64,000 bases of DNA from Nannocystis pusilla (GTDB taxonomy: Bacteria; Myxococcota_A; Polyangia; Nannocystales; Nannocystaceae): the NCBI RefSeq assembly GCF_020073745.1, contig NZ_JAIRAU010000001.1, forward strand, positions 744,001 to 808,000, read 5' to 3'. The position numbers were made by a program, and so were the translations under genes. A model generated the notes under the pieces. The model made no database searches. It was not told the origin of the DNA and saw only the letters and a program-made list of their open reading frames with translations. Numbering within the stretch: the stretch's first letter is position 1; every line of letters starts with the position of its first letter. Of this stretch, positions 51,544-62,182 are shown piece after piece.

Positions 51544-51607
51544 TGCTCCCGAAGGTGTGCTTGGTCTGACCCAAGAGACAGAACGAAAAGGGAAGGATGG
51601 ACGCCCG

Positions 51608-51835
51608 ATGGATCAGGACATGATCGATCACATGGAAGCGCTGCTCAGCAAAGCCCTTGACGATCCAGCCTCGCCTGAGGGTCGTGCGGCACTCGCAGAG
51701 GCGCTGTCCAACTGGCGAGCATTCGCCGCGGCGTTCCGTGACGGGGTCGCACACGGGCAAGCCTTGCCCAAGGACAAGCGCGAAGCGTTCGGCCGGATGG
51801 TTGAAGACCTGCACGCTAGTTGTTCTGGTCTTTAG
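51608..51835 (+). CDS. Small helical protein, 75 residues
   Basis: Starts MDQDMIDHMEALLSKALDDP; AAGGGAAGGA lies 11 bases upstream. It is helical and soluble with an acidic start (GRAALAEALSNWRAFAAAFRDGV). An ATG at 51597 is out of frame. It sits between the hydrolase and the integrase and might be an accessory (excisionase-like) protein, but has no visible HTH. Confidence 0.55.
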   Translation: MDQDMIDHMEALLSKALDDPASPEGRAALAEALSNWRAFAAAFRDGVAHGQALPKDKREAFGRMVEDLHASCSGL

Positions 51836-51918
51836 GACATCCGACTCGCTCTGGGTCGATGAACACGGGCGGCGCTCCATCCTGGACGGGGCGGTGTTGG
51901 ATAGTATTGGAGGATGGG

Positions 51919-53457
51919 ATGCAAGGGGGGGATGGTGAGGCTGCGGGGTGCGATGGCGCACGCGATGCGGGTGGACTCTGGTCTGCCGCTGAGGCCGCCG
52001 CATTCCTCGGATTGAGCCTAAAGACGCTCGAAAAGTGGCGTTCTGAACAGAAGGGCCCGCCAGTGATTCGCCTCGGGCGACGGGTTGCATACTCCAGGAG
52101 CGCTATCGTCCAATGGCTCAACAGCCAGGAAACGGGGGGCACCGGAGACAAGGCCCGTCCCCCCATGAGCGAAGTCAAAGAAGTCACCGCGTGGCCCTAC
52201 AGGGGCACAAACCGCTGGCAGGTCTCGATGTTCCTCACCCACCCGATCACCAACCTCGAAGTCCGGGTCCGCAAGGTCGCCCCCAGGGACCGGACGACGA
52301 TGGAGGCCGCGATCGCGTGGGGTGAGCACGAGCGCCTGAAGATCGTCACGGACCTTTGCCGGGTCCCCGCGATCCCCAGCGAGGCGAGAGAGGAAGGTGC
52401 CGAGAAGGCCGAGGGTCGAGTGCCGACGCTCGCGGAACGATGGCTCGTGTTCCGCAAGCATCGGGTCGACAACAAGAAGCACGCCACGCGCCTCGGCTAC
52501 GAGCTGGCGATGAAGAACGTCATGCCGATCCTGGGTGAGACCCGGCTCGACAAGATCGACTCGGTGGCGATCGGCCGCCTGCGCGAGCACCTGCGCGAGC
52601 GCAAGCATGCCCCGTCCTACCGGAACGGCACGGTGGACAAGGTGATCACCATCTTGCGCGACGCGATGGTGATGGGTGTCCTCAAGGACATCCCGCGGAA
52701 CCTGATCCGCGAGACCGAAGAGGAGACGCCGCAGATCAACCCGCTCTCCCTCGAGGAGTGCGAGGCGGTCATGCAGCAGGCCCAGACCGCGCACGACGAG
52801 GTGATGGTCTTGCTCGCCTGGCACGCGGGTCTGCGCGCCGGCGAGGTCGCGGGACTCCAGTGGGCCGACATCACCCTCTGGGACCACCCCGCGCCCGACA
52901 GCACCTGCGGGCGGATCGACGTCAAGCGGAACGTGTGCAAGCGCGTCCTGCAGGACACACCCAAGGAGGGCGAGGGGGCGACGCCGATCTCGGGGCGCCT
53001 CGCGGCAGCACTCCGCCGACTCCGCGCGGAGGGGCACTCCGATCTGTGGGTGCTGATTCGGCCGCCGCGGCCGGGCAAGAAGCCGCAGTTTGCCCACGAG
53101 AGCGACACGAGCGTCGAGCAGAGGATCGCACTCCTCATGCAACGCGCGGGGATCGTCAACGAGGGGGGCAAGCGTCCGCTCGGCCCGCACCTCTTCCGCC
53201 ACTCCGTGATCACCCACCTCTACGTGGCCGGAGCGACGCTCGAAGAGGCCCAGCACTTCGCGCGTCACTCCGACCCCGCGACCACCCGCGGGTACTACGT
53301 CCACCTGGAGAAGGAGCGCAAGTTCCACGTCGCGCGCCGGGTGATGTCCATCTTCGAGCCGGCCCCCTCGGGGGTCACGACACCGCCCGCTGGCAACGGC
53401 GCGGCAACGCCTGACAACGTCGTCCAGATCCGGCGTAAACGGGCCCGCACGGCCTGA
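51919..53457 (+). CDS. Tyrosine recombinase (integrase) with N-terminal HTH
   Basis: A 512-residue integrase. GGAGG lies 5 bases before the ATG at 51919, deciding the start against longer frames. Residues of about 15-65 form an excisionase/MerR-like helix-turn-helix (SAAEAAAFLGLSLKTLEKW, RRVAYSRSAIVQWL). A SAM-like core-binding domain follows (TLAERWLVFRKHR). The catalytic set is complete: Arg in GLRAGEVAGLQ near 306, HLFRHS near 425-430, ARHSD near 449 and Tyr in RGYYVH near 459. It cuts and joins DNA at att sites. A fused HTH could let one protein do both integration and regulation. Confidence 0.9.
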   Translation: MQGGDGEAAGCDGARDAGGLWSAAEAAAFLGLSLKTLEKWRSEQKGPPVIRLGRRVAYSRSAIVQWLNSQETGGTGDKARPPMSEVKEVTAWPYRGTNRWQVSMFLTHPITNLEVRVRKVAPRDRTTMEAAIAWGEHERLKIVTDLCRVPAIPSEAREEGAEKAEGRVPTLAERWLVFRKHRVDNKKHATRLGYELAMKNVMPILGETRLDKIDSVAIGRLREHLRERKHAPSYRNGTVDKVITILRDAMVMGVLKDIPRNLIRETEEETPQINPLSLEECEAVMQQAQTAHDEVMVLLAWHAGLRAGEVAGLQWADITLWDHPAPDSTCGRIDVKRNVCKRVLQDTPKEGEGATPISGRLAAALRRLRAEGHSDLWVLIRPPRPGKKPQFAHESDTSVEQRIALLMQRAGIVNEGGKRPLGPHLFRHSVITHLYVAGATLEEAQHFARHSDPATTRGYYVHLEKERKFHVARRVMSIFEPAPSGVTTPPAGNGAATPDNVVQIRRKRARTA

Positions 53458-53566
53458 AATGCATGAATGCAGGACAAGCCATGCCAGATGCTCGACGCGG
53501 AGTGGTCGATGGGGCATGTCCGAAGATTCATCCCGCGTCTGCGCGTCAGGCATGGGGCCCCTCGCT

Positions 53567-53805
53567 GCGTCCCATTCTCGCCGCGCCCGGCCCGCCCTGC
53601 GACGAGCGTCTCGGGCCCCGCTGGTCGTGAGACGTAGGTTTGCGTGTCCGACGACGAGAAGGGAGGCTGTCTTTCGGGACACCTCGATGCGTCCCATTCT
53701 CGTCGCGCGCGGGCCCGCGCTGCTACGATCGTCTCGGCCCCGCTGGTCGTGGGACGTAGGGTTGCGTGTCCGGCGACGAGAAGAGAGGCTGTCTTTCGGG
53801 AGACC
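53567..53805. repeat. Tandem duplication, 122-base unit, beside the integrase
   Basis: GCGTCCCATTCTCG begins at 53567 and again at 53689; the whole 122-base unit is repeated with scattered changes. Each unit ends in TGTCT-ttcg-GG(A)CA, a UUCG-loop hairpin. The rest of 53458-54097 (640 bases) shows no gene; a GACATGTC core lies at 53825-53832. Confidence 0.75.
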
Positions 53806-54082
53806 CCTTGTGATGGTGGTTCGGACATGTCGCAAGGGCCATCTGATGGATGTCAAGACAAGGCTGCGGTAGCGACGGGGCGGCCGTGCGTCGAGCGTCG
53901 CCGCCGCACTGGCGCGACGTCGGGAGCGACGCGGACGGGCAAGCGAGGGTCGAGGCGGCCCGGCGTGAGCGGGCGCGCCGCGCGGGCGGGGAACGGCGTG
54001 AGATGCCGAGCTCGCGGGGCGCAGGGGGGTGCGCGCCGACAAAGTCACACTCGCGGCGGCCGCCGGTCCGGCGGGCGCTTGC

Positions 54083-54088
54083 TACCCT
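54083..54088 (+). promoter_or_regulatory. -10-like box of the hut genes
   Basis: TACCCT lies 9 bases before the hutU ATG, fitting the window's leaderless pattern. There is no clear -35 box. Confidence 0.3.
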
Positions 54089-54097
54089 CGGGCCACC

Positions 54098-55768
54098 ATG
54101 AATGCCCCCGAGATCCGCGCACCGCGCGGCACCGCGCTGTCGTGCAAGGGTTGGCCGCAGGAGGCCGCCCTGCGCATGTTGATGAACAACCTCGACCCCG
54201 AGGTGGCAGAGCGCCCGCAAGACCTGGTGGTCTACGGCGGCACCGGCCGCGCCGCCCGCTCGTGGCCCGATTACCACCGGATCGTCGCCAGCCTGAAGAG
54301 CCTCGCGGCGGACGAGACGCTGCTGGTCCAGAGCGGCCGGGCCCAGGCAATTTTCAAGACACACGAGGACGCGCCGCGGGTGCTGCTGGCCAACAGCTTG
54401 CTGGTGCCGAAGTGGGCGACGCTGGCAGAGCACGAGCGGCTGTCGGCGCTCGGGCTGACGATGTACGGGCAGATGACGGCGGGCAGCTGGATCTACATCG
54501 GCACGCAGGGGATCTTGCAAGGGACGTTCGAGACGTTCGCGGCGTGCGGACAGACGCACTTCGGCGGCGACCTGCGCGGGCGACTGGTGGTGACCGGCGG
54601 ACTCGGCGGGATGGGCGGGGCCCAGCCGCTGGCGGCGACGATGAACGGAGCGGCGATCCTGTGCGTCGAGGTCGACCCGCAGCGCATCGAGCGGCGCCTG
54701 CAGCACAAGTACCTGATGCGCAGCACGACCAGCCTCGACGAGGCGCTCCGCTGGCTCGACGAGGCCCGCAAGACCCGCGAGCCGCTGTCGGTCGGCCTGC
54801 TCGGCAACTGCGCCGAGGTGCTGCCCGAACTGGTCCGCCGCGGGGTGATCCCCGACGTGGTGACCGACCAGACGTCGGCGCACGACGAGCTGCACGGATA
54901 TGTCCCCGACGGCATGTCCCTCGAGGCAGCCGAGGAGCTGCGCCGCAGTGACCCGGAGGAGTACGTGCGCCGCAGCGTCGACGCGATGGGGCGGCACGTG
55001 GCGGCCATGCGGGCGATGCAGGACCGCGGGGCGATCGCGTTCGACTACGGCAACAATATCCGCGCGCAGGCGGTCCGCGCCGGGGTCGCCGATGCGTTCG
55101 AGATCAAGGGCTTCGTGCCGCTGTACATCCGCCCGCTGTTCTGCGAGGGCAAGGGGCCGTTCCGCTGGGCGGCGCTGTCGGGCGACCCGGAGGACATCGC
55201 GGTGACCGACCGCGCGGTGCTCGAGCTGTTCCCGCACAACGCGGGGCTGCGGCGGTGGATCGAGCTGGCGCGCACGCAGGTCAAGTTCCAGGGCCTGCCG
55301 GCGCGGATCTGCTGGCTCGGCTACGGGGAGCGCGAGCGGGCCGGGCTGCTGTTCAACGACCTGGTCCGCAGCGGCAAGGTGAAGGCGCCGATCGTGATCG
55401 GCCGCGACCACCTCGACTGCGGCAGCGTGGCCTCGCCCAACCGCGAGACCGAGGGGATGAAGGACGGCTCCGACGCGATCGGCGACTGGCCGATCCTCAA
55501 CGCGATGATCAACACCGCGGCCGGGGCGACGTGGGTCAGCGTCCACCACGGCGGCGGCGTCGGCATCGGCTACAGCCTGCACGCGGGCATGGTGGTGGTC
55601 GCCGACGGCAGCGAGGGCGCGGCGCGCCGGCTCCACCGCGTGCTGACGACCGACCCCGGGATGGGCGTGGTCCGCCACGTCGACGCCGGCTACGACGAGG
55701 CGCTCCAGTTCGCCCGCGAGCACGACGTGCGCGTGCCCGGCCGGACGATCTTCGAGGACGGGCGATGA
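54098..55768 (+). CDS. hutU: Urocanate hydratase
   Basis: A 556-residue enzyme, the normal length for urocanase. It adds water to urocanate, giving 4-imidazolone-5-propionate, the second step of histidine degradation, with a tightly bound NAD+. The NAD-binding loop [11 protein letters not shown] and the signature [10 protein letters not shown] with the active-site Cys are intact, as is [16 protein letters not shown]. The stop overlaps the hutI ATG, so the two are co-translated. HutH (histidase) is not in the window, and no hut regulator is adjacent. Confidence 0.97.
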   Translation: MNAPEIRAPRGTALSCKGWPQEAALRMLMNNLDPEVAERPQDLVVYGGTGRAARSWPDYHRIVASLKSLAADETLLVQSGRAQAIFKTHEDAPRVLLANSLLVPKWATLAEHERLSALGLTMYGQMTAGSWIYIGTQGILQGTFETFAACGQTHFGGDLRGRLVVTGGLGGMGGAQPLAATMNGAAILCVEVDPQRIERRLQHKYLMRSTTSLDEALRWLDEARKTREPLSVGLLGNCAEVLPELVRRGVIPDVVTDQTSAHDELHGYVPDGMSLEAAEELRRSDPEEYVRRSVDAMGRHVAAMRAMQDRGAIAFDYGNNIRAQAVRAGVADAFEIKGFVPLYIRPLFCEGKGPFRWAALSGDPEDIAVTDRAVLELFPHNAGLRRWIELARTQVKFQGLPARICWLGYGERERAGLLFNDLVRSGKVKAPIVIGRDHLDCGSVASPNRETEGMKDGSDAIGDWPILNAMINTAAGATWVSVHHGGGVGIGYSLHAGMVVVADGSEGAARRLHRVLTTDPGMGVVRHVDAGYDEALQFAREHDVRVPGRTIFEDGR

Positions 55769-57030
55769 CCGGCGACGTGCTGCTGCGCGCGGCCTCGCGG
55801 GTGTACACGCTCGCAGATGGCCCGAAGGACAGGCCCCGCGCGGGCGCCGAGATGGCGGCGCTGGGCCTGCGCGAGGGGTGGAGCGTGATCGTGCGCGACG
55901 GGACGATCGCGTGGGCCGGACCCGACGCGGCGCTGCCGGCGGAGAAGGTGCCGCCCGGCGCGGTCGAGCTCGACTGCCGCGGGCGCGCGCTGCTGCCGGG
56001 GCTGGTCGACAGCCACACGCACCTGGTGTGGGGCGGCGACCGCAAGGACGAGCTCGAGATGCGCCTGGCCGGGGCCGACTACGAGGCGATCTTCGCCGCC
56101 GGCGGGGGGATCCTCTCGAGCGTGCGCAAGACTCGCGAGCGCGACGAGGACGCGCTGCTGGCCGAGAGCGCGACGCGCCTGCGCCGCATGCTGAGCGCCG
56201 GGACCACGGCGGTCGAGATCAAGAGCGGCTACGGGCTCGACCTCGACACCGAGCTGCGCCAGCTGCGGGTCGCTCGTCGGCTGGCCCGAGAGACAGGTGT
56301 CCGCGGGGTCACGACCTGCCTGGCCGCGCACGCGCTGCCGGCCGAGCTGCGCGACCGGCCCGAGGGGCGCGAGCAGTTCGTCGGCCGGGTGTGCGACGAG
56401 GTGCTGCCGGCGGTGGTGGCGGCGGGGCTGGCCGACTTCTGCGACGTGTTCTGCGACCGCGGCGCGTTCACGCCGGAGGAGACGCGGCGGATCCTCCACA
56501 AGGCGCGCGCGCTGGGCCTGCCGATCCGCCTGCACGCCAACGAGTTCGGCCACACCGGCGGGGCCCTGCTCGCGGCCGAGTTCGGCGCGCGCTCGGCCGA
56601 CCACCTGCTGCACCTCGACGACGGCGAGCGGGCCGCGCTGCGCGACGCCGGGGTGGTGGCGACGCTGCTGCCCGGCACCTCGCTGGTGCTCGGCAAGGGC
56701 TTCGCCGACGGCCGCGCGCTGGTGAAGGCGGGCGTGGCGGTGGCGGTGGCGACCGACTGCAACCCGGGTTCGTGCGCGCTCGAGTCGCTGTCGGTGGTGC
56801 TGGCGCTGGCGTGCTACGGCAACCGGCTGTCGCCCGCCGAGGCCGTCACGGCGACGACGCACAACGCGGCGGCGTCGCTCGGCCTGCACGACGAGCGCGG
56901 GCGCATCGAGGCCGGGCTCAGCGGCGACGTCGTGGTGCTCTCCACCGACGATGTCCGCGACCTCGTGTACCACGCCGGCTCGCCGCTCATCCACGCGGTG
57001 GTCCACCGCGGTCGCGTGGTCCAGCGCTGA
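55765..57030 (+). CDS. hutI: Imidazolonepropionase
   Basis: A 421-residue amidohydrolase that opens imidazolone propionate to N-formimino-glutamate, the third step of histidine degradation. The metal motifs [26 protein letters not shown] and TDCNPGS are all present. Coupled to hutU by ATGA. A hairpin repeat copy with CGAA loop lies at 55818-55835 and another near 56282. Confidence 0.97.
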   Translation: MTGDVLLRAASRVYTLADGPKDRPRAGAEMAALGLREGWSVIVRDGTIAWAGPDAALPAEKVPPGAVELDCRGRALLPGLVDSHTHLVWGGDRKDELEMRLAGADYEAIFAAGGGILSSVRKTRERDEDALLAESATRLRRMLSAGTTAVEIKSGYGLDLDTELRQLRVARRLARETGVRGVTTCLAAHALPAELRDRPEGREQFVGRVCDEVLPAVVAAGLADFCDVFCDRGAFTPEETRRILHKARALGLPIRLHANEFGHTGGALLAAEFGARSADHLLHLDDGERAALRDAGVVATLLPGTSLVLGKGFADGRALVKAGVAVAVATDCNPGSCALESLSVVLALACYGNRLSPAEAVTATTHNAAASLGLHDERGRIEAGLSGDVVVLSTDDVRDLVYHAGSPLIHAVVHRGRVVQR

Positions 57031-57117
57031 CGGCCCAGTCCGGCCTCGTGGGCGCGCAAATTTTGAGGTTGCGGCGCGCGACGCCCGGCCCATGGTTTTC
57101 GCCCGAGGAGGATGACC

Positions 57118-57624
57118 ATGTCGCTGCTCCCGTGGAAGAGGCAACAATCGCAGAACGTCCCCGTCACGACCCAGATGTCGCCGCTGCAGCAGGACATGCA
57201 GCGCGTGTTCGATCGCTTCTTCGGCCGCCTGCCGATGTTCGGCCTCGAGCCCTTCGGCAACGTCGGCAACGTGATGGGCAACGTGATCGGCAACCTGAAC
57301 TACCCGGCGATCAGCGTCAGCGACTGCGGCGAGGACGTGCTCGTGCGCGCCGAGGTCCCGGGTCTCGAGCCGAAGGACGTCGAGATCAGCGTCGAGGGCA
57401 ACATCCTGACCCTGCGCGGCGAGAAGCGCGAGGAGATCCGCGACGAGAAGGAGAACTTCTTCTACCACGAGCGCAGCTTCGGCTCGTTCATCCGTCGCAT
57501 CGAGCTGCCGTGCCACGTCAACTCGGAGAAGGCCGAGGCCCACCTCGAGAAGGGCGTCCTCAGCCTCACGCTGCCGAAGATCGCGGGCGAGAGCTGCAAG
57601 ACGATCAAGGTCCAGGAGAGCTGA
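57118..57624 (+). CDS. Small heat-shock protein, Hsp20 family
   Basis: A 168-residue ATP-independent chaperone that holds unfolding proteins. The alpha-crystallin domain spans about residues 62-160 (ISVSDCGEDVLVRAEVPGLEP, VEGNILTLRGEK) and ends with the conserved KGVLSLTLPK. ATG 57118 is chosen over 57112 because GAGGAGG ends right before 57112, giving a proper spacing only to the second ATG. It stands alone after hutI. No sigma-32 promoter was recognised. Confidence 0.92.
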   Translation: MSLLPWKRQQSQNVPVTTQMSPLQQDMQRVFDRFFGRLPMFGLEPFGNVGNVMGNVIGNLNYPAISVSDCGEDVLVRAEVPGLEPKDVEISVEGNILTLRGEKREEIRDEKENFFYHERSFGSFIRRIELPCHVNSEKAEAHLEKGVLSLTLPKIAGESCKTIKVQES

Positions 57625-57662
57625 CGCCTGCTGGGCGTCTGCTGGGGCTTTGCTGAGCTTCG

Positions 57663-57715
57663 GGACATGTCCTCACGCGCATGCCTGAAAGGCCTGTGCG
57701 GAGGGACATGTCCCT
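57663..57715. terminator. Two GGACATGTCC palindromes between convergent genes
   Basis: GGACATGTCC at 57663-57672 and the 14-bp palindrome AGGGACATGTCCCT at 57702-57715 lie between the convergent genes ending at 57624 and 57716. They belong to the dispersed repeat family and may form a bidirectional terminator. Confidence 0.4.
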
Positions 57716-58423
57716 TCAGCCGATCTGGACCTCGGTGAAGTACTCGCGGGTGACCAGGTGCGTCTTGCTGTCGATCATGAACACGTGGGCGCGGCCGACG
57801 TGGCCGTCGAAGTCGACCAGCAGCCAGACCTCGATCGCCCAGTGCTTGCTCTGGGCCAGGCACGGCGGGGTCCAGCCGATGACGACCGGCGGGCCGAGGT
57901 TGTCGTGGCTGCGCTCCCGCATCGAGCGCTCGTAGCTGGGGCTGGCGCGCACGGCCGCGACGGCCTCGCGGGCGACCGACTGGTGGACGCCCTTGCGCCA
58001 GTCGCTGAAGAACCGCAGGTCGCCGACCTCGTGGTTGCCGGGCCGCAGCACCGCGACGTACGACTCGCTGGCGTCGACGTCGGCGTAGTCGGGCACGTCG
58101 AACTCGGGGTAGAGGTTGCCGGCGTCGATCTCCCGGTCGCGGGACTTGAGCGCGTTCTCGATGGCGCCGGCCTCGCGGTCGGTATAGGACAGGTAGAGGC
58201 GCAGGACGGCCGCGTCGCTCGGCAGACGGTGGTCCCAGTCGAGCACCGCGTGGCACTGGGCGTAACGGCGGTCGCCGAACGCGACCAGCTCGGGCAGCGA
58301 GGCGGCGAGGCGGCGGCGCTGGTCGGGGGTCGGGGCCAGGCCCTGCTGGGCCAGGCGGACGTGGACCTTCAGGCGCTGGAGCACCGCGGCGCGGACGAGG
58401 GCTGGGTCGTCGGGTTTGCTCAT
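57716..58423 (-). CDS. Conserved-looking soluble protein of unknown function
   Basis: A 235-residue protein without signal or membrane segment. AAGGGA lies 5 bases before the ATG, which overlaps the hisG stop (ATGA). Helical N-terminal half, then alternating beta (HWAIEVWLLVDFDGHVGRAHVFMIDSKTHLVTREYF). Last gene of the murA-hisG operon. No domain recognised. Confidence 0.7.
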   Translation of the reverse strand: MSKPDDPALVRAAVLQRLKVHVRLAQQGLAPTPDQRRRLAASLPELVAFGDRRYAQCHAVLDWDHRLPSDAAVLRLYLSYTDREAGAIENALKSRDREIDAGNLYPEFDVPDYADVDASESYVAVLRPGNHEVGDLRFFSDWRKGVHQSVAREAVAAVRASPSYERSMRERSHDNLGPPVVIGWTPPCLAQSKHWAIEVWLLVDFDGHVGRAHVFMIDSKTHLVTREYFTEVQIG

Positions 58424-59131
58424 GCCGTCCCTTCAGACCCGGTGGGTCGTGCAGACGAAACGTTGCGGGCAGTGGACCCGTCGGTCGCGAGCGCGTCACG
58501 GAGGGCGGCGATGAGCGCCGTGATGGGCGCCTGCTTGAGCTTGAGGCTGGCCGGGTGCACGATGAGCCGGCTTGTCACGTACAGGATGGTCTCGACCTCC
58601 CGCAAGTTATTTTGCCGGAGCGTCTCGCCGCTCTCCACCAGATCGACGATCTGGTCCGACAGGCCGGTGATCGGGCCCAACTCGACCGACCCGAACAGGG
58701 GGATGATCTCGGGCTGGATCCCCTTGGAGCGATAATGATTCAGGGTCAGGCGGGGGTACTTCGTGGCCACCCGGAGGGAGACGCCGCGCCGGAGCGGGGT
58801 CGGGCGCGCGGCGGGCTCCGCGATCGCCAGGCGGCAGGCGCCGATGCCGAGGTCCAGCGGCTCGTAGAGGTCGCGGGCCTCCTCACCCAGCGTGTCCGAC
58901 CCGGCGACCCCGATGTCGGCGACGCCGTGCTCGACGTAGGTGGGCACGTCGACCGGCTTGACCAGGAGCACGCGCGCGCCGCCGGGCAGATCGGGCCCGG
59001 GGGGCAGGTCGAACAGGAGGCGGCGGTCGTGTTCGCCCTCCCACGCGGCGGCGAGGTCGATCCCGACCCGGCGCAGCAGGGGCAGCGCCTGCTTGAGGAT
59101 TCGGCCCTTGGGGAGGGCGAGGGTGAGGCCG

Positions 59132-59148
<17 letters not shown>
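58420..59148 (-). CDS. hisG: ATP phosphoribosyltransferase, short form
   Basis: A 242-residue enzyme that joins ATP and PRPP, the first step of histidine synthesis. [16 protein letters not shown], the PRPP-site region [13 protein letters not shown] and [12 protein letters not shown] are typical. The length is that of the short form, which needs the HisZ subunit; hisZ is not in the window. It begins inside the end of murA (17-base overlap), a pairing of murA and hisG known from other bacteria. Confidence 0.93.
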
Positions 59149-60397
<1,249 letters not shown>

Positions 60398-60403
60398 GGG
60401 CCC

Positions 60404-61426
60404 CTAACGCTTGCGGGAGGTCGCGCGTTCCAGCGCGGCCGTGAGGGCGGCGCGCTCGTCGGCGACCGCCTGCGGCGCGGTCCAGCCGGCCGCGACCAGT
60501 CCTCCGGGACAGGTGTCGATCGCGTCGATCACGACGTGGCGCTCGATCCCGGTGAAGTTGTGGTGGATGGACACCTCGGCGCGCAGCGGGCGGCCGTGGT
60601 CGGCGTCGACGAGGGCGGTGCGCTCGCTCCACACGCCCTTGTCGAGCGGCTGGCCGTCGCTCCAAAACCCGGCGATCTGGGCCACCGTGGTGACCTGGCC
60701 GCTCGGACCGGTCAGGGTGTAGAGGCCGTCGAGGCGCTCGCGCCACGACATCGTCGCGCACGGGCGCTCGTGGGCGTCCTGGCCGCCGGCGCCGCTGTCG
60801 GGGTCGACGCAGGACGAGCGGTTGCAGCGGCCCTCGACCCGGGCGCCGCGCCAGGTCTCGCCGACGCGGGTGCGGCGGCCCGGCAGCTGCGGCCAGGCCA
60901 GCGCCAGCGCGTCCTCGACCGGGTCCCAGGTGCGCTCGTAGCAGGCGGCGTCGGGCGAGGCCGGGCCGACCAACTCGGCCGAGACGGCCCACTCGCGCAG
61001 CAGCTCGCGGCCGGACGTCTTGGGCCCGCGGAACATCAGCTGGCCGGCGAAGGGTCTGTCCTTGGGGACAGGCCCCTCCGACCATTGCCCCTCGGGCATG
61101 TCCTCGGGGCCAGTCGTCCCGAAGCCCCAGCCGAGCACCAGGACCGACAGGCTGTGCTCCTCGCTGACGTGGAGGAACTCGGCCAGGCCGGGCGGGAAGG
61201 TCTCGTCGATGCGGACGCGGTAGGCGAGGGGGCAGTCTGCGCGGGGGGCGTGCCAGGCGAGCGGGGCGACGGCGTTGGGGGCGTCAGTCAACACCAGGCC
61301 GTCGTATTCGGTCGACAGGTCGACCGGGGTGGCGTCGTCGGCGGGGGCGCAGGCGAGGGCGGCGGCGAGGGTCGCGGAGAGCGCGCGGAGGCGGACGGTC
61401 GCGCGGTGGTGCGGGCGCGAGCGCAT
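60404..61426 (-). CDS. Lipoprotein of unknown function
   Basis: A 340-residue protein; the signal ends TLAAALACAP. Mixed alpha/beta with several Cys (CNRSSCVDPDSGAGGQDAHERPCA). The C-terminal half has FTGIERHVVIDAIDTCPGGLVAAGW. It lies 6 bases before murA in the same operon, so it may serve the cell envelope. A perfect hairpin-repeat copy lies at 61057-61070. Confidence 0.7.
   Translation of the reverse strand: MRSRPHHRATVRLRALSATLAAALACAPADDATPVDLSTEYDGLVLTDAPNAVAPLAWHAPRADCPLAYRVRIDETFPPGLAEFLHVSEEHSLSVLVLGWGFGTTGPEDMPEGQWSEGPVPKDRPFAGQLMFRGPKTSGRELLREWAVSAELVGPASPDAACYERTWDPVEDALALAWPQLPGRRTRVGETWRGARVEGRCNRSSCVDPDSGAGGQDAHERPCATMSWRERLDGLYTLTGPSGQVTTVAQIAGFWSDGQPLDKGVWSERTALVDADHGRPLRAEVSIHHNFTGIERHVVIDAIDTCPGGLVAAGWTAPQAVADERAALTAALERATSRKR
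61057..61070 (+). repeat. Hairpin repeat copy, perfect stem
   Basis: TGTCC-ttgg-GGACA followed by GGCCCC, inside the lipoprotein gene on the opposite strand. Confidence 0.55.
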
Positions 61427-61428
61427 GC

Positions 61429-61737
61429 TCAGGCGACCAGGAATGGGCCGAGGCGGCGCTGGATCACGGCCTCCGGCATGCCTGCGGTGTCCTCGTCCAT
61501 GGCGTTGAGCTCGTCGACGATCGCCGCGATTTCGGCGCGGGCGGCCTCCTTGCGGTCGTCGCCGACGAACCCGTGGAAGACGGTCTCACCGGCGGCGGCG
61601 CGGGCGATCTCTTTGCCTCGGTTGTGCTCGTCCAGGTCGGTGAAGAAAACGAAGTGAAACGCGCGATTATAGTCGGACTCGCGGTAGATCTCGAACATCG
61701 TCTTGTTGTCCGAGCCGGGACTGACCTTGGCGACCAT
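61429..61737 (-). CDS. Small soluble protein, first gene of the murA-hisG operon
   Basis: A 102-residue protein beginning MVAKVSPGSDNKTMFEIY. It has FVFFTDLDEHNRGKEIARAAAG and an acidic helical end. Only 2 bases separate its stop from the next ATG. No recognised family. Longer in-frame starts exist upstream but give an Arg-rich, unlikely N-terminus. Confidence 0.65.
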   Translation of the reverse strand: MVAKVSPGSDNKTMFEIYRESDYNRAFHFVFFTDLDEHNRGKEIARAAAGETVFHGFVGDDRKEAARAEIAAIVDELNAMDEDTAGMPEAVIQRRLGPFLVA

Positions 61738-61919
61738 CGCCGCGAACCATGCCAGACGCCGCGCGGAAGCAAAAGTCGGCGGGGCGTGACCTTGGCGGCG
61801 CCGGCACCCCACGCCGGTGGCTTCCTTCCTCGTGCGGCCCGGGCGACGGACGCGGCGGGGGCCCGGGGAGGGGGCACACGTGCATCAGGTCGGTCGCGCC
61901 GGGTCGCCCGCTCGTGCGG

Positions 61920-61948
61920 TTGACACCCCTCGCACCGCTCGGTATCCC
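61920..61948 (+). promoter_or_regulatory. Sigma-70-type promoter of the OmpA/Pal-type lipoprotein gene
   Basis: A perfect TTGACA (61920-61925) and TATCCC (61943-61948) with a 17-base spacer, about 235 bases before the next gene. It is the clearest housekeeping promoter in the window. Confidence 0.65.
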
Positions 61949-62083
61949 TTTGGCCGCCCGGACGGAAGTTTCGCCGGAAATTTGCTCCCCGGACCCCCAC
62001 ATCCGAGAGTTCGCCCCCGGCCCCTCCGTCCAGCACTCGCACGCTCGCCAGGTCTTCGGGCGAGCAACTGGTCCCGCCTCCCC

Positions 62084-62152
62084 GGCCCGAACGGGCCGAC
62101 CTTCGCACCTCGGCCCTTCGGGCCCGAACCTGTCTCCCCGGCCCGAACGGCC
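62084..62152 (+). promoter_or_regulatory. Three hairpins in the 5' leader of the OmpA/Pal-type gene
   Basis: GGCCC-gaac-GGGCC (62084-62097), GGCCC-ttc-GGGCC (62112-62124) and GGCC-cgaac-GGCC (62140-62152) follow one another in the long leader. They share GGCCCGAAC. They could stabilise the mRNA or regulate translation. The remaining part of 61738-62182 shows no gene. Confidence 0.45.
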
Positions 62153-62182
62153 TCGAGAAACACCTCCCCGGAGTCGCCCCTC

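Larger units (their letters stand above)
32684..53457. mobile_element. Integrative element, prophage- or virus-like, ends not fixed
   Basis: A block of about 20 kb ends on the right at a tyrosine recombinase. It carries two divergent arms from a lower-GC centre at 45.1-45.45 kb. The leftward arm holds DNA-handling genes, including a methyltransferase-helicase-clamp fusion. The rightward arm holds ten small genes, many encoding membrane-anchored proteins. The left end is placed at a decayed copy of the end of the 663-residue gene (32684-32755), but this is a guess; 22.5 kb is another candidate. I recognise no terminase, portal or conjugation gene. Confidence 0.55.

Noticed and set aside
51597-51599. 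ATG as the start of the 75-residue protein
   Set aside because: Out of frame with the protein-like reading.
53567-53805. CRISPR array
   Set aside because: Only two units of 122 bases, without short repeats and unique spacers.
53869-54097. Coding region before hutU
   Set aside because: Open frames there are Arg-rich and lead into hutU without a plausible start; the urocanase family begins at the ATG at 54098.
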